Positions 4,906 to 6,173 of a stretch of DNA of 6,173 nucleotides are shown one piece after another. The stretch lies in assembly GCA_900313745.1 (NCBI GenBank), contig OMSM01000395.1:1-6173 (forward strand), in the 5' to 3' direction. The position numbers and the translations under genes are program-made. This stretch comes from an uncultured Lachnospiraceae bacterium. Lineage in GTDB: Bacteria; Bacillota; Clostridia; Lachnospirales; Lachnospiraceae. Position 1 is the first letter of the stretch; every line of letters begins with the position of its first letter. The notes beneath the pieces were generated by a model. The model was not told the origin of the DNA, ran no database searches, and saw only the letters and a list, made by a program, of their open reading frames with translations.

Positions 4906-6173
4906 ATGGCTAAAAAGGCAAAAGTATCCGTCAACCCGAATTTCAAGATCGGCGACATCTCCCGCCGGCTCTACGGCGCGTTCCTTGAGCCCATCGGCAC
5001 CATGGTCAACGGAAGCATGTACAATCCGAAGCACCCCACCGCCGACGAGCAGGGCTTCCGCAAGGACTGGCTGGAAGCGCTGAAGGCGTCAGGCGTACCC
5101 GCGGTACGTCTCCCCGGCGGCAACTTCGTCTCCGGCTGGGACTGGAAGGACTCCATCGGCCCGAAGGACCAGCGGAAGGAGCACCTGGATCTCGCCTGGC
5201 ATCAGTACATCCCCAATGACGTCGGCCACGACGAGTACCTGCAGTGGGCGGAAAAGGCCGGAATGGAGCCGATGTACACCATCAATCTCGGCACCGGCGA
5301 CATCAACGACGCTATCTACAACGTGGAGTACACCAATCATGCGGGCGGCACCTACTGGTCCGACCTGAGGAAGAAGTATGGCAGGGAGAAGCCCTACGGC
5401 GTGAAAATGTGGTACCTGGGCAACGAGATGGACGGTCCCTGGCAGGTAGCTTCCTGGGAGAAGGATCCCAAGGCCTACGGCGTGCTCGCCAATGAGACCT
5501 CCAAGGCCATGAAATGGGTCGACGGCTCCGTCGAGACGGCGGTCTGCGTCTCCAGCTCCCCGGACCTCATGCACTATCCCGACTGGGACTACAAGGTTCT
5601 GAAGGAGTGCTACAACTCCGTGGACTACATCTCCATGCACCACTATCAGGCTGCGGAGATCGGCAATTACGCCCAGTTCATGGCGGCGACCCGCTACTTC
5701 GAGGACTACATCCGCACCGAGATCGGCCTCTGCGACTTCGTGCAGCAGCTGGTCCGCTCCCCCAAGGTCATGAAGCTCTCTTTCGACGAGTACGGAGTCA
5801 TGATGAGGCCCTCCAGCCCCGTGCACTTCGGCCGTGAGGTCTATCTGGAGCCCGGTTCGCACTACATCTTCGATCCCGAGAGAGGCTACATCCGCCACGA
5901 TCCCGACAACATGCCCGAGCGCGGCTTCCCGAGGATGGATCCGATGCTCATGGCTCTCGGCAACGCCGCTGTCATCCTGGAGCTCATGCGCCACGCGGAC
6001 CGCGTCAAGATCGGCTGCATGACCGGAGGCTTAAATGTCGCGGCATCCTGCAATCACGACCACGTCTGGAAGTCCGCTGCCTACTATCCGTTCGCCGATC
6101 TCATGAAGTACGGCCACGGTGTATCCCTGACCACGTCTGTGGAATGCGAGACCTATGACCTGCCGTCCTTTGC
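4906..6173 (+). CDS. GH51-family alpha-L-arabinofuranosidase-like glycoside hydrolase (3'-partial)
   Basis: The frame is open from ATG at 4906 to the right edge (422 codons plus 2 bases). Family members run to about 500 residues, so part of the C-terminal beta-sandwich is missing. The start has AAAGGA at 4892-4897, 8 nt upstream, and no secretion signal, as expected for the intracellular AbfA type. GH51 landmarks in order are LYGAFLEPIG (residues 22-31, Glu28), RLPGGNF (68-74, Asn73), LDLAWHQ with Trp98, GTYWSDLRKKYG, and LGNEMDGPW with acid/base Glu174. Next come ISMHHY (His245, Tyr247), nucleophile Glu295 in SFDEYG, and RHADRVKIGCM (363-372). The enzyme should remove alpha-L-arabinofuranosyl residues by a retaining mechanism. 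It is divergent: the usual DEWN nucleophile context is DEYG, and the Gln expected after the KIxCM segment is Gly374, so substrate preference may differ from classical AbfA. Family confidence is high; exact specificity is moderate. Confidence 0.92.
   Translation, partial: MAKKAKVSVNPNFKIGDISRRLYGAFLEPIGTMVNGSMYNPKHPTADEQGFRKDWLEALKASGVPAVRLPGGNFVSGWDWKDSIGPKDQRKEHLDLAWHQYIPNDVGHDEYLQWAEKAGMEPMYTINLGTGDINDAIYNVEYTNHAGGTYWSDLRKKYGREKPYGVKMWYLGNEMDGPWQVASWEKDPKAYGVLANETSKAMKWVDGSVETAVCVSSSPDLMHYPDWDYKVLKECYNSVDYISMHHYQAAEIGNYAQFMAATRYFEDYIRTEIGLCDFVQQLVRSPKVMKLSFDEYGVMMRPSSPVHFGREVYLEPGSHYIFDPERGYIRHDPDNMPERGFPRMDPMLMALGNAAVILELMRHADRVKIGCMTGGLNVAASCNHDHVWKSAAYYPFADLMKYGHGVSLTTSVECETYDLPSF

Noticed and set aside
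5089..5994. 301-codon open frame on the minus strand
   Set aside because: It is antisense to the GH51 gene, whose catalytic motifs are unambiguous in the plus frame. The composition (repeated Val, His, Gly) is typical of a shadow frame.

Overview
The window is one densely packed, all-plus-strand stretch of a bacterial carbohydrate-utilisation operon. The DNA is GC-rich by eye, Shine-Dalgarno sites are AG-rich, and the transporter is of the LplABC/YtcP type. This suggests a Bacillota bacterium, probably a gut or rumen Clostridia lineage such as the Lachnospiraceae or relatives. That placement is an inference from gene style; no phylogenetic marker is present.

Layout: (1) 1-1089 is the C-terminal part of an ABC-transporter solute-binding protein, cut by the left edge. 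(2) 1090-1287 is a 198-nt spacer with a strong GNRA-capped stem-loop and a pair of mutually exclusive hairpins just ahead of the next ribosome binding site. (3) 1288-2238 is the first membrane permease. (4) 2221-2318 is a tandem repeat that starts inside the last codons of that gene and carries nested inverted repeats. (5) 2340-3236 is the second permease. (6) 3237-3380 is a 144-nt spacer with two large stem-loops, the first overlapping the permease stop codon. (7) 3381-4889 is a type-B carboxylesterase with a complete Ser-Glu-His triad and no signal peptide. (8) 4906 to the right edge is the N-terminal ~422 residues of a GH51-family alpha-L-arabinofuranosidase-like enzyme.

Inferred joint role: the binding protein and two permeases import an oligosaccharide. 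No ATPase is encoded here, so a shared MsmX-type ATPase elsewhere is likely. Two enzymes predicted to be cytoplasmic then act on it: the esterase removes acyl substituents and the GH51 enzyme releases arabinofuranosyl (or a related) residues. Esterified arabinoxylan- or pectin-side-chain oligosaccharides are the most natural guess, but the substrate cannot be read from sequence.

No clearly new system is visible. The most distinctive signals are the in-phase repeat and inverted-repeat block between the two permease genes, the structured intergenic regions, and a GH51 active site with normally conserved positions replaced. No convincing promoter was seen; transcription probably begins upstream of the window.
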